A stretch of DNA of 64,000 nt from Heterodera schachtii (Eukaryota; Nematoda; Chromadorea; Rhabditida; Heteroderidae), in NCBI GenBank assembly GCA_023374025.1, contig SIJG01000008.1, forward strand, positions 2,244,057 through 2,308,056, in the 5' to 3' direction. The notes beneath the pieces are model-generated. The model ran no database searches. It saw only the letters and a list, made by a program, of their open reading frames with translations, and was not told the origin of the DNA. Each line of letters begins with the position of its first letter. Within the stretch, counting starts at the first letter, position 1. The translations under genes and the position numbers were made by a program. Positions 11,868 to 21,885 of this stretch are shown here, piece by piece.

Positions 11868-11896
11868 CTTTTATAATGAATGATAGCACACGCACG
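11868..11896 (-). promoter_or_regulatory. Core promoter of secreted gene copy A: TATA box
   Basis: On the minus strand, GCGTGCGTGTGC then ATTCATTATAAAAG lies about 67 bp upstream of the ATG. The same block, with TATAAAAG at 57907-57914, precedes the paralog. Conservation of this patch beyond the coding exons supports it as the promoter. Confidence 0.7.
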
Positions 11897-12002
11897 CCGA
11901 AGCGCATAGCATATGCCAACAATGCAATACTTATGATTAATATTTTTCACATGAATAAGGCACATTCTATGTGAATATACGCACGCATCTCTATGAGCAT
12001 TA

Positions 12003-12245
12003 TAGCATATGAATGTATATTTTCTATGCATATGCCATCTCATACGTTCAATGTTTCGCCAGATTAATGCACATTTTTATGAATATTCCCCTTTATGAAT
12101 ATCCCTTTATTATATTTAATCAATGTTTCGCCAGATTAATGCACATTTTTATTATAGCATATGAATATATATTTTCCATGCATATGCCACCATCTCATAC
12201 GTATAGATTTATGAATTATGTGTATGTGTGCATATTTTAAGAATC
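12003..12245. repeat. Tandem repeats with CATATGCCATCTCATACGT and TTCGCCAGATTAATGCACA
   Basis: Two to three imperfect copies of an ~80-bp unit (CAATGTTTCGCCAGATTAATG at about 12048 and 12120). Related ATGAGATGGCATATGCAT motifs occur, inverted, upstream of the second secreted gene (about 57750-57830). This indicates duplicated upstream DNA. Confidence 0.65.
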
Positions 12246-12249
12246 TAGC

Positions 12250-13545
12250 AAATGATTGCACTTTTTATGCATATGCCCAGGAAAGGCTTTTTAAACAAGA
12301 GTGGTAATCTGTTGAGTCGACGGTTTTGGCTTTAAGGCTGACACGTCGCTTAATTGTACATCAATTTGCTTAAGCAAATTGGAGGGACAATTAACAAAGC
12401 TTTTGTGATCAGCTACCCGCACTACTCTGCTTGTGTAACGGTTAACACACCGAGTCAAAAAACGAGACATGTGTCAAAAAATAGAGAGTGTCAGAGAAAA
12501 ATACATTTCTCTCATTTTGGCGTACTATTTCTTTACAGAGAAAGAAAAAATTTAAAAAATGCTGATTTTCTAAAAGCATTTTTGAGGGGTTTTGCCAACC
12601 AAAATAGACAATCATATTATCATTCAAAAGCCCTTGATGGGAGAAGCTATTTTCTCAGCATATGCCACCATCTCAATACGTTATAAAAGATTAGCGTTTG
12701 AAATTTTGTTTGATAATTGTAGACATATTATTAAGAATAACTAGCAAATCGATTGCAGATTTTTTTTATGCATATGCCCAGGAAATTTGGCTTGTTTAAA
12801 CAAGCAGTGGAAAAATTTGAGTGACGGTTTTGGCTTTAAGGCTGACGTCGCTTAATTGTACATCAATTTGCTTAAGCCAAATTGGAGGGTTTTTTACAAT
12901 TAACAAAGCTTTTGTGATCAGCTGCCCGCACTTACTCTGTTGTGTTAACGGTAAGCTATGGCGGAATGTGACAAATGGACGGGGAGCCATATGTAAAGGT
13001 AAGGGCGGCCGCGAAACAAAAAGCGCCGCCGGGGATTTAAACAAATTTGGTTAGCATTTTTGCAACAAAAAAAAACAACAACAACAAATTGTGCAAATCG
13101 CAGCTGGAGGTTTTGCCAAAAAACTATCATTTGTGCTAATCGCAGCCTGAAATTTTAACAAATTTTTAGTATTTTTTGGCCACATTACGACATTTTTTGC
13201 GCCAAAAGTAAAGAATTCACTAATTTTTGGTCATTAAAAAGCTGTTTGTCCTTTTGGAGAAATAATTTTAAAAAATTAATCGAACGGGATGATGTGTCCG
13301 CGAAATGCCATTTTCTCTGTGCCCATGTTCGGTATTGGCCACCCGAATTGGCCGGCTTCAAGGACATAACACACAACATCACCGGCTGCGAAACAAATGC
13401 CACATTGGACCAATTTGTGGCACGTTCGCGCATTTTCAAGCCGATGCCGTCGCCGGATGAGTACTGCAAGGACACCCATTTCCCATCAAAAACTATTGTT
13501 GACCCAACATTGATCAGCAACACTGATCAAAATGATAAAGTGTAG
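12250..13545 (+). pseudogene. Decayed duplicate of the acid phosphatase 3' end
   Basis: This segment carries three damaged pieces of the 9-4082 gene. A truncated exon-10 copy (about 12406-12443) runs into foreign sequence. A second exon-10 copy (about 12918-12996) has several single-base indels. A near-identical terminal exon (about 13329-13545) follows, ending in a different frame after [11 protein letters not shown]. The acceptor CCCACAG of the intact gene is replaced by CCCATG, so splicing would fail. Two flanking blocks, 12250-12445 and 12745-13005, share the sequence CGCTTAATTGTACATC... and make a ~500-bp tandem duplication. RHG and HD motifs are absent. No function expected. Confidence 0.88.
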
Positions 13546-13624
13546 GGCTGGCAAAATTATACGGAAATCCGGGATTTTTTCCTGGATTTAGGAGGCCTGA
13601 AGTGCCGAAAACCATGTTTTTAGC

Positions 13625-14038
13625 GGGAAAAACCCAACTCGTACTAGACCAATTTGTACTGCCCCAACTCGTACTGTTTTCCGACAAAAAATCATCATAA
13701 CTTTTGTTAAGGTCAACCAAATTAAACATTCTTGGTATCATTCAGTAGCCCTTAAAATTCTCTATCTACTACCAAGTTCCAAAAAATTTGATAAACTTTG
13801 AAAAAAGTTATGGACGAAAAAAAATATTTTTACGATTTTTGGTCATAACTGTTTTTGAAAAGCAATAAAATTTTCTTGCATTTTGCAAGTATATGGAGAA
13901 ATTTAAGGGCTATCGAATGACACCAAGAATGTTTAATTTTGTTGACATTAACAAAAGTTATGACGATTTTTTTTTTGTCGAAAAACAATACGAGTTGGGG
14001 CAGTACGAGTTGGCCTAGTACGAGTTGGGTTTCGTCCG
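13625..14038. mobile_element. Foldback element with AACCCAACTCGTAC arms
   Basis: About 414 bp of inverted repeat: left AACCCAACTCGTACTAG and right complement CTAGTACGAGTTGGGTT. It is flanked by TTTTTAGC at 13617-13624 and 14039-14046 (9 bp if the preceding G is counted). The paralogous uninterrupted site ACCATGTTTTTAGCTTTGG survives at about 4171. The arms hold the same ACATTCTTGGTATCATTC core as the 8.9-kb foldback element. An 8-9 bp duplication with long arms would suit hAT or Mutator-type elements. Confidence 0.82.
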
Positions 14039-14046
14039 TTTTTAGC

Positions 14047-14562
14047 TTGGTATGCAGCTTATAGGATGAAGTTTTATAGCCAAATTTTTATATCGCATAT
14101 TTTCAACAATGGTGAAAAAAGCTATAATAGGTATATATTTTTGGCACTTTTTAGTCCAAATTTTGCAATTTTATATCCATTATTTAATTGCCAGCCCTAA
14201 AATGGTAAAAGTTTCACTCGCAAAATGGACTTTGTAAATGAATACAAAGAACGGAGAAATTGTTGGACGAAAACTTGTATAAAATAAATTTGTATAAAAA
14301 TAACTTCGAATAAATCCGAATAAAAAAAAAATCAATCAAACACATTGCTACAAAAGATTGGATTTAATGAAACTTCTGATCAAATTGACAAAACGGATTC
14401 TATTCTCGGAATAAAATTATTAAAAAAGCTTTTCAAAATCCCTAGCAAAAAAATGACATCCTTAAATCCTTTAAAATTTCTCTAGGTAATATTTAAATAA
14501 AAAAGTATTTCATATAAAAAAAAATATATATATAAAAAACTAAAAAAAAAAAATTAAAAAAA
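14047..14562. other. AT-rich spacer, no gene seen
   Basis: The proximal part continues the duplicated acid-phosphatase flank. The remainder is A/T-rich, and A-runs next to the 5S gene form a T-rich terminator on its strand. Confidence 0.5.
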
Positions 14563-14681
14563 AGCTTACAACACCTTCGATTCCCAGGACGTCTCCGTTC
14601 CAAGTACTAAGAAGGCCCAACGTTGCTTAACTTGCCAGATCGGACGGGATGGCGTGTTTTCAACGTGGTATGGTCGTAAGC
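14563..14681 (-). rRNA. 5S ribosomal RNA (copy 1)
   Basis: 119 nt on the minus strand beginning GCTTACGACCATACCACG and ending GGTGTTGTAAGC, with the internal segment AAGTTAAGCAACGTTGGGC. These are conserved 5S features including the pairing ends. T-runs follow immediately as the Pol III terminator. The gene is identical or nearly so to the copy at 36931-37049. Upstream of both is a shared AAAGTATATYCATTTGGAT block. Confidence 0.95.
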
Positions 14682-14725
14682 GAAAGTGTAGGCATCGCAG
14701 ACATCCAAATGGATATACTTTATTT
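14682..14725 (-). promoter_or_regulatory. Conserved upstream block of the 5S genes
   Basis: On the minus strand AAAGTATATCCATTTGGAT lies about 25-40 bp before the 5S start. The other 5S gene has AAAGTATATTCATTTGGAT in the corresponding place (36891-36909). A TATA-like Pol III upstream element is the simplest reading. Confidence 0.55.
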
Positions 14726-15215
14726 CTTTTTCTCTCATTATTCCACACTATTTCTAAAATTTCATTTTCTTACTTTTTGTTTCCTTTTCTCCTTTCCTCT
14801 CTTTCTTTGACAGAGGAAACAAAGACGCATTCGTCAAAACAAAGGGAATAGAATATACATTTTTTCTTTTCCTCTCATGGTTCCACACTATTTCTTAAAT
14901 TTCCCTTTCTTTTCTTTTCCTCTCACATTTCCTCTCTTTCTTTAGTCGTCTGTACTACTTTCTTTCTCCTCTCATTTGCTTTCCTCTCTTTTTCTCACAC
15001 TATTTCTCTGTCTTCCTTTTCTTTCCTCTCCCCTTTCCTCTCTTTCTTTGTGCATTTGCTTTCTCTGCCATATTTTTTTTTCTCTCTTCTCACACTATTT
15101 CTCAAATTTCTCTCTCTATCTTTTCTTTTCTTTCCTCTATTTTCTTTGTTCTGTACTATTTTTTCTCTCTCCTCTCATTTGCTTTCTCTGCCATTTATTT
15201 GTCTGCTGGTGTTTG
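14720..15215. repeat. Polypyrimidine-rich tract beside 5S copy 1
   Basis: About 500 bp of CTTTCTCTC-type sequence with recurring CACACTATTTCT words. The other 5S gene is flanked by the complementary type on its upstream side (36600-36900), so the unit duplicated with the 5S gene extends several hundred bases. Confidence 0.7.
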
Positions 15216-15440
15216 TATTAATTAGCAGCAAAAATTCATTTTGTTTCCTTCTTACATATTTATTAGAGCAATTAAATTATCAATAAACTGCTAATTGTTC
15301 ACTAATACGCACCATTTATAAAAATTAAAATATTTTAAACCCCAAACAAAATCACCTCATTTTAATTCCATTAGCATTCCAATTCAAAATATTATAAATA
15401 TTTTCGTTATTTTTACACAAATAACAAATAAATATTCATC

Positions 15441-16347
15441 ATGGCAACACCAAAAGTAAAATGGACAAAAAATTAAATTAAAAATTTAAAAAAAAAATAT
15501 TTATTTTATTAAAGGTGTACAAATTCCATGTCGAAATGACCTGCGAAGGCTGCTCAAATGCAGTGAAACGTGTACTTGGCAAATTGGAAGGTCAAAAAAA
15601 AAATTTTGTTCTTAAATTGAAAAATAAAAATATTTATTTTTAAAATATATTTTTATTTGTGCCCGGAAAACCCTGAAAAATATGGCCCAATAAATTCCAA
15701 AGTGTAAGAAATTGGCCAAAAAGGAGGAGCCTGGCTCAAAAGCTCGGCAAACAAAAACAATAATTTTGTCTTTATGATTAAATCTACTAGCAGGGATGGC
15801 ACAGAATGCCGACTTTTTTTGGGACGGAATTATTTTGATAAAAAATGAAATCTTCAGAAACTTTTTTTTTTTTTGAATTTTTGCCAATCCAATTGGGCAT
15901 CTTGGCCGGGCATTTTAATTTTTAAAGTACAAAAATAATTAATTTTCCCAAAATAAAAAAAAACAAATAAATTTATTTTTGAAGACAAGGTAAAGCTGCT
16001 CAATGTGGACCTAAATGCCAAAGAGGTGCAGGTGGAGAGCAGCAGTATGGGCCAAGATGAGGTGCTTTTCTCTCTCTTTTTTTTGGGGGGGGGGGATTTG
16101 TGGCAATTTGAGTAACGAAAAATTCAAAAATATTTGGCAGAAAAACTCCTTGATCGGGGCATCGGGGGGGAAATGCTAAAAAATTGTGAATTGTAGTATA
16201 AGAATTACTGTGTTTTTTTCTCAAAAAATTTTCCAAAAAACCGGAATTTGGGAATCGGATTTTCAATATCCTTGTTACACATAAATCCATTTCAAGATTC
16301 TCGAGGTGCTGAAGAAGACGGGCAAAGCAGTGAGCCCGATCGAATGA
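15441..16347 (+). CDS. ATX1/ATOX1-type copper chaperone
   Basis: A small cytosolic metallochaperone that carries Cu(I) to P-type copper ATPases of the secretory pathway. Exons are 15441-15455, 15515-15590, 15985-16061 and 16297-16347. The phases fit and encode 72 aa, the usual size. The copper-binding MTCEGC is at residues 13-18 in a ferredoxin-like HMA fold (VYKFHVEMTCEGCSNAV, then LLNVDLNAKEVQVESS, then ILEVLKKTGKAV). The lysine of KKTGK near the C-terminus is the expected copper-site lysine. A start 15 nt before the first intron is unambiguous. No odd features apart from AT-rich introns. Confidence 0.95.
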
Positions 16348-16549
16348 GGCGGACATTCGGTGTGATCAGAACTATTCCACCTTCCTTTTTGGGCGATCTG
16401 ATCAGTTCCGTGTTGTACCCTTCAAACATTCCATTCCCACACTGATCAGTCAGTGATTGATGATCGATCATTTATTAAAATGGATTTAATCGTTTTTTTG
16501 TTGTTGTAAAATAATAATAATAATGAGAAGTAAAATTGGGAAAAATCCA

Positions 16550-16805
16550 AATTAAATATTCTTGATATGGTTTGATAGCTCCAAGAGTTCATTATTAGCC
16601 TGCAAAATTTCAAAAGAGTTCGTTGCGTTTCAAAAAATTTATGGCAAAAAATGTTTAGAAAACGAACCTTTTGAAATTTTCTGGCAATAAATTTCTTGAA
16701 ACCCAACGAAATTTTTTGAAATTTTGCAGGCTAATAAAGGATTCTTAGTGCTATCGAATGATACTAAAAAATTTTAATTTGGATGCTTTTTGAAAAAGTT
16801 ATGGT
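16550..16805. repeat. Foldback repeat with shared TATCGAATGATAC core
   Basis: Inverted halves contain TTATTAGCCTGCAAAATTTC and GAAATTTTGCAGGCTAATAA around a short centre, with GTGCTATCGAATGATACTA in the right arm. The core is shared with the foldback elements at 8.9, 13.6 and 19.6 kb. No clear termini. Confidence 0.6.
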
Positions 16806-16809
16806 GCAT

Positions 16810-17840
16810 TAAAGTTGCAAAAAAAAATTTATGGTCGTGCGAACTGCAATAGAGCCGAAATTTTTACCAAGAATACATTAAGAAGCACAGAAAATTTTGT
16901 GAATTTTTGCCCAAAAATTGGCCAAAAATTTGCTGTTTAAAAATTAGAATTGCACCCGCTGTTGGTCAGATCACTTTCTCCGGGGTGATCGGGAGTGATT
17001 AAAAAAGCTAGCAATGATGATGTGTTAATTTTGAAAAAGATCATATATATCCTGGCAAAATTCCAATCCATTGGCATTTATGGTAGCAAACAATTTTGGC
17101 CAATTTTCGGGAGAAAATTCAGAAAAAATTTTTTTTTTTGTCGTTTTCAATTTTCATTTTTTTTTGTGCTTCTTAATATTTAATGGGGAGGAAAAGCAAA
17201 ATCCGTGCCAGATTAACCTTGAAAAAGCTTGCCTGATTCCTGATGGCAAATTAGAGGTTCCGTCTCAAATTTTTCGTGTACGGAAACAAAAATTTTTTGA
17301 CGCCTAAACTTTGGTCCGTCGTCCCATTCCCAACGGAATGGGCAAACTTTGCGAAATTATTAAATGGAAAAGTGCAACATCACATGAACAGAAACGTTAA
17401 AACAACAACAGTTTACTTACGAAACACAGCTGATCAACAACTTTTGGCCTGTCCCGAAAATCCGTCAAAATTTGGCGTTCCGTCTAAACAAAATTTTCAA
17501 CAAAAAAAAAAAAAAATTTTTTTTGCCGTCGCATTTCGAAATTTATCACCGGTTAATTTGGTCAAAAAGTGATGTGATTGAATAGCAAAATGGCCAAATT
17601 TCGAAACAAAAGCAAACAACACATGGCCAAGTTTTGGATTTGGATTTTGAGACTCGTCGCCCCTCCCCCGCGCCCAATTATTTGCATTGCTGTGGGCATT
17701 CATATGTTCATGTATATAATAAATAAATCCATTTTTGGCTCTTAAAACATAAAGCCACCCACTGAGAGTCTATCGACGGGGGCTTTAAAATTTAAAAAAA
17801 AATTGAAAAAGCTCTCCCCAACCCCCGGGCGGGAACGGGA
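16810..17840. other. Intergenic AT-rich sequence, no supported gene
   Basis: Several short open frames occur, but none has splice sites plus conserved protein sequence. Nothing else recognised. Confidence 0.5.
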
Positions 17841-17847
17841 CAAAATC

Positions 17848-18195
17848 ACGCCGCCGAAATCACGCCGGGACAAAATCACGCCGCTAAAAATTTTTAAAAA
17901 AATTTTCAAACCTAGAATTTTTTAAAGAAAAAATTCTTAGAAAATTTTTTATAAGAAAATTTAAAGAAAAAACAAATTTGAAAAATTTTCAGCGATTTTT
18001 TTTTGGAATTTTATGATAAATTACTAAGTTTTTTTGAAAATTTCCAAAAAAAAAAATTTTTTTTTTCTTTGAAATTTTCTTATAAAAAAATTTTCTAAGA
18101 ATTTTTTCTTGAAAAAATTCTAGGTTTGAAAATTTTTTAAAATTTTCTAGCGGCGTGATTTCGGCCGGCGTTATTTCGGCGGCGTGATTTTGGGG
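17848..18195. mobile_element. Foldback element with AAAATCACGCCGC arms
   Basis: About 350 bp of near-perfect inverted repeat. The left arm has three ATCACGCCG copies and the right arm has the complement (GCGGCGTGATTT, GGCGGCGTGATTTTG). The middle is AATTTTT-type sequence that also pairs. Flanks CTCCCCAACCCCCGGGCG and CTCCCAACCCGGGCG are similar and may be a long imperfect target duplication. Confidence 0.65.
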
Positions 18196-18591
18196 TGCTC
18201 CCAACCCGGGCGCCAAAACGAAATTTTGTCACCAAAGCACAAGGCTGCCTAAATTAAAAAAAAAAAAGTTTTTTCATTGGATTTAAAATAAATATTTTTA
18301 GCATTTTACTTTTAATCTGAAATTTTGCAAAGAACGGGACCGGCATTTCTGAGACCAAGAAATTCCGTTTTGCCATGACTCATGGCATTTTTCTAGAAAA
18401 AAAAAGTACCGATCGGGAGTGCCGGTCCGAGGTCTCGACCGGTCTGGTTTCTCTAATTTTCTGCCCTCCCCTCTAGGGATACATTTTTCGATTTTAACTT
18501 TTTTAAAAATAATTATTTCAAATAATTCTTGTTAGAAATTTTGCCTTTTTTCATTTTAAAACAATTTTTAGAAATAAAAAGAGTGATTAAA

Positions 18592-20846
18592 ATGATGATT
18601 ATCAACAACCCAAACACAATGTGTACAAAAATAATATGCTCAATTATTTTTGTAACAATTTTTCACATAAATTCATTTGTGTACGCTAATCTAATTGATG
18701 ACACAATGTCAGAAGTGTTCAAACATCTGAAAATACATGGTGGGAAGTGATAAAAAATTAATTAGTAATTAATTACCCCAATTTATTTGAACAAAGGCAG
18801 GGCTGCCAGATTAAAATTTTCAAAAGCCTCATTCGGCAAGCAAAAAAGCCTCATTTTGGGTCAAAAAGCCTCATTTTTACAAAATTTATTCAAAACACGC
18901 TTAAAATGTTCAGATGTTATATATTTTGACTGTCCATGATCAATTTGAGCAATTTTTTGTTAGAAATAAGCATTTGGGAAATTCTGAGCACGAAAAATCG
19001 AAGTTGATTTTTTGCGGCACTTTTTTCAAAAACTTTCGGGAAATAAGGGGCCGGCGGTGCCGATAGGCGCCGCCGGGAAAATTTTTGTAATTTTGAATGC
19101 GATTTGTTAACAGATTTGTCCACAAAAATGGTTAAATTTCCTGATTTTGAGCAAATTTTTAAGAAAATAAAGGACTTTTAGGGGCTGGCGGTGCCGATAG
19201 GCGCCGCCAGGGAAAAATTTAAGAATTTTGACAATATCTTTAGCAGATTTTCATTAAAAAAATTCTTTATTTTGCGATTTTTCTCAAAAAACCACAAAAA
19301 GCCTCAAAGCCTCATTTTGAAAATTTAGCCTCATTGACCTATCAAAAAACCACAAAATGAGGCTAAAGCCTCACATCTGGCAGCCCTGAACAAAGGTTTT
19401 TCATGGTAAAATCTGGACCCCAAAGCCATTATTAGGTCTAATTAAGCCCAGCAGGCAAGTAAAGTGATCATTTGGCACGCACCACCATTTTGAGGGTTAT
19501 TCCATTATTTAATTTTTCCGGCATACGGTAGTACATACATATCGGTTTACCTCAGTTGGGCGCGCACGGTTGGGCGTCAGCACACGTTTTTCCACTATAA
19601 ATTTTTTTATGTTATCCAAATCCAACAATCGTCGTATCATTCGAGAGCTCTTCAGATGCTCTAATAGCCTGCAAAATTCCAAAAAATTTTGTCAATTTTG
19701 AACAAATTTATGACCAAAAAGGTTCGAAATTTTGGTTTTTTGAATTCTTCAGGCCATAACTTTTTTGAACCTCAACGAAATTTTTCATAATTTTGCAGAC
19801 TAATAAAGGACACTTAGGGCTTTCGAATGATACCAAACTATATTGGATTTGGTTGACAACGAAAAAAGCTATAGCCAGAAAAGTGCTGGCGCCCAAACGT
19901 GCCGGCGCCCAACTGAGCGAGTCCGATACATATAGTATATTTTTAATTTTTTGCTCTTTTTCCAATTGGCAGAGCGCATCAGTTTCAAATTTTGCAAAAT
20001 AGTCATTTTAATCAAAACTGTTCAAAATATTATGGGATTTTCTCGGCATCGCTTCTTGGTAAAGCATTTTTTGATGAACCTTGTGTTTGTAATTTCTTTT
20101 GAAATTTCAAAAATTTTCGGCAATTTTTGAAATGCTTTAGCTACTGATAATAATATGTTGGCACATCTAAGAGATTGGCAACAAACTCCACAACTTTAGG
20201 TGCTTCCGATTTTATCGTGCTCAAACGCAGTGACGGAACATTGGCATCTTCGCCAATCTTGGTACACTTTGGCACAGAAATTGTTGCCAAAAGTGGGCAA
20301 GAGGGCGTGCCCGTCCAAATTGCAGTCAATGGCAAATCAATTGACGGCATGGGACTACGTACGGACGAAAATGGGGATGTATATGAACGGAATGCCACAT
20401 TGGCACCGTTGAAGAGCATTTTGAAGACAACCGGTCCATATTCGGCACAATTTTCGGCCAAAAATGCGAAGGGACAGGATGCTGAGTGTGAACTGTACCC
20501 TGTACTATTTGGACCACAATGCGAAGCTGGTCGTCTCGGACATTGACGGCACGGTGACGAAAAGTGACCTGCGCGGCATGATGCTTGGTAAACGATGAGA
20601 TTCCCGGCTGGATTTTGGAATATCGATTAATTGGGGCCAAATTTTCACCTTGGATAAAGCCTCGAAATCGATTCCGAGGCTAAGCATCGGCAAAGTGTTA
20701 GATACTAACCAGACAGACAGACAAACAGTAGAATGATTGATAAACATGAGGATGAGAGAGAGAGAGGGGAAATATAGGAAGAGAGAGGGCGGGGAAGAGA
20801 AGATGAGAGAGAGAGAGCGAGAGAAAGAGAGAGAAAAAGAATAGGG

Positions 20847-20885
<39 letters not shown>

Positions 20886-21885
20886 AAATAGGAGTTGGTC
20901 ACTTCTAAGCTTTGGCAGACAGCCAGAGCGAAAGTTATAGTGTCGGGCTTTACACTCGCATTTCTTGTTTGGCACTCAAATTGTGCAACAAGTAGACCTT
21001 TGCCTCATTGGCAAAATCCAGGTCTCGAGATGCCAAAAATGGCTAGATTTTTAAAATTTTGGTGCCCCGCCGTCCTGCCGCAAAAATATTTTTGATCCAG
21101 GAAAAGTTTGGATGCAGCACGACGTGCGCAATTTGTACGAACAGATTAAACAGCGGGGCTACCAACTCGTTTATCTTTCGGCACGGCCCGCCGCGGCCGG
21201 CACAATGACAAGGCATTTTTTGAACAAATTGAACATGCCCTCCGGCGCACTTTTGCTCTCCTATGAACCGTTGGAAAAGGCAGTGAAAACGGCGGTGAAA
21301 GACCCGCAGCGGGTCAAAATTGTGTGCATGCAACGACTGAAGGTACTGTATATACAAATACCGTAAACATGGGGATACAGTAGTAAAGAGATTACAGTAA
21401 TGGAATTAACGAGGTTACAGTAGTGAACTAACGACAACAAAAGTTACAGTAAGGAAAGGTGAGGGAGAAAAATAGCGCGGAAAATGTTACTGTATATGTC
21501 GAAAAGTGAGCACAGCAGTAAATTACCATGACTTGGACCACTGACTGATGGGGCAGGGCAGGTTACAGTAGTCAGTACCGTAATGAAAAACGACAATTTT
21601 ATACAGTAATGAAATTGGCTTGTTCAAATGGCATAAAAATGTTTGTTTTTTTTTGAAAATTTAAAGGATTTATTCAAACTCGCGCCGTTTTTTGCCGGCT
21701 TTGGCAACCAGCAAAGTGACAAAATTGCCTACGACGCACTCGAAGTGCCCACCGTGTTCATGGTGAACCCGAAAGGGGCGGTGACAATCTATCGAAACGC
21801 GGGTGGACAAACGGTCGACAAACCGACAACATACCGAAATGTGATTGACAAAATGATGGACACACTTTTCCCTCGGTTGAAATGA
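18592..21885 (+). CDS. Compact lipin-like phosphatidate phosphatase with apparent signal peptide; one frame break
   Basis: Lipin/Pah1 enzymes dephosphorylate phosphatidic acid to diacylglycerol using an HAD (LNS2) domain. Exons: 18592-18739, 20200-20587, 21101-21342, 21667-21885. Exon 1 gives a hydrophobic leader (IICSIIFVTIFHINSFVYA) then SEVFKHLKIH. Exon 2 continues the N-Lip domain (GASDFIVLKRSDGTLASSP, VHFG, VQIAVNGKSID), a ~35-residue linker, and the catalytic DIDGT (Asp about 163 and 165). Exon 3 has YLSARP and exon 4 AGFGN...VNPKG. The sum is 997 nt, one base too many: the CCC at 20498-20500 shifts frame exactly before the HAD domain. Without that base the model would be about 331 aa. 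Normal animal lipins are 700-900 aa with a long middle and no signal peptide. The gene could be functional (sequence error) or a young pseudogene. Confidence 0.78.
18798..19388. mobile_element. hAT-like MITE (CAGGGCTGCCAGAT termini), perfect 8-bp TSD
   Basis: 591 bp in intron 1 of the lipin-like gene. The ends CAGGGCTGCCAGAT and ATCTGGCAGCCCTG are flanked by AACAAAGG on both sides (18790-18797 and 19389-19396). The subterminal regions repeat AAGCCTCATTTTG. It contains two copies of the GC-rich hairpin (19053-19074, 19187-19208). CAGGG tips with 8-bp duplications are classic hAT. Confidence 0.93.
19551..19915. mobile_element. Foldback element with CTCAGTTGGGCGC tips
   Basis: About 365 bp in lipin intron 1. 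The left tip CTCAGTTGGGCGCGCACG pairs with the right GCCGGCGCCCAACTGAG. The arms carry TCATTCGAGAGC and CTTTCGAATGATACCAA, the same core seen in the foldback elements at 8.9, 13.6 and 16.6 kb, while the tips are unrelated to theirs. Confidence 0.75.
20745..20890. repeat. GA-rich tract in lipin intron 2
   Basis: GAGAGA-type polypurine run of about 145 bp between exons 2 and 3. Open frames on the minus strand are low-complexity artefacts. Confidence 0.85.
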
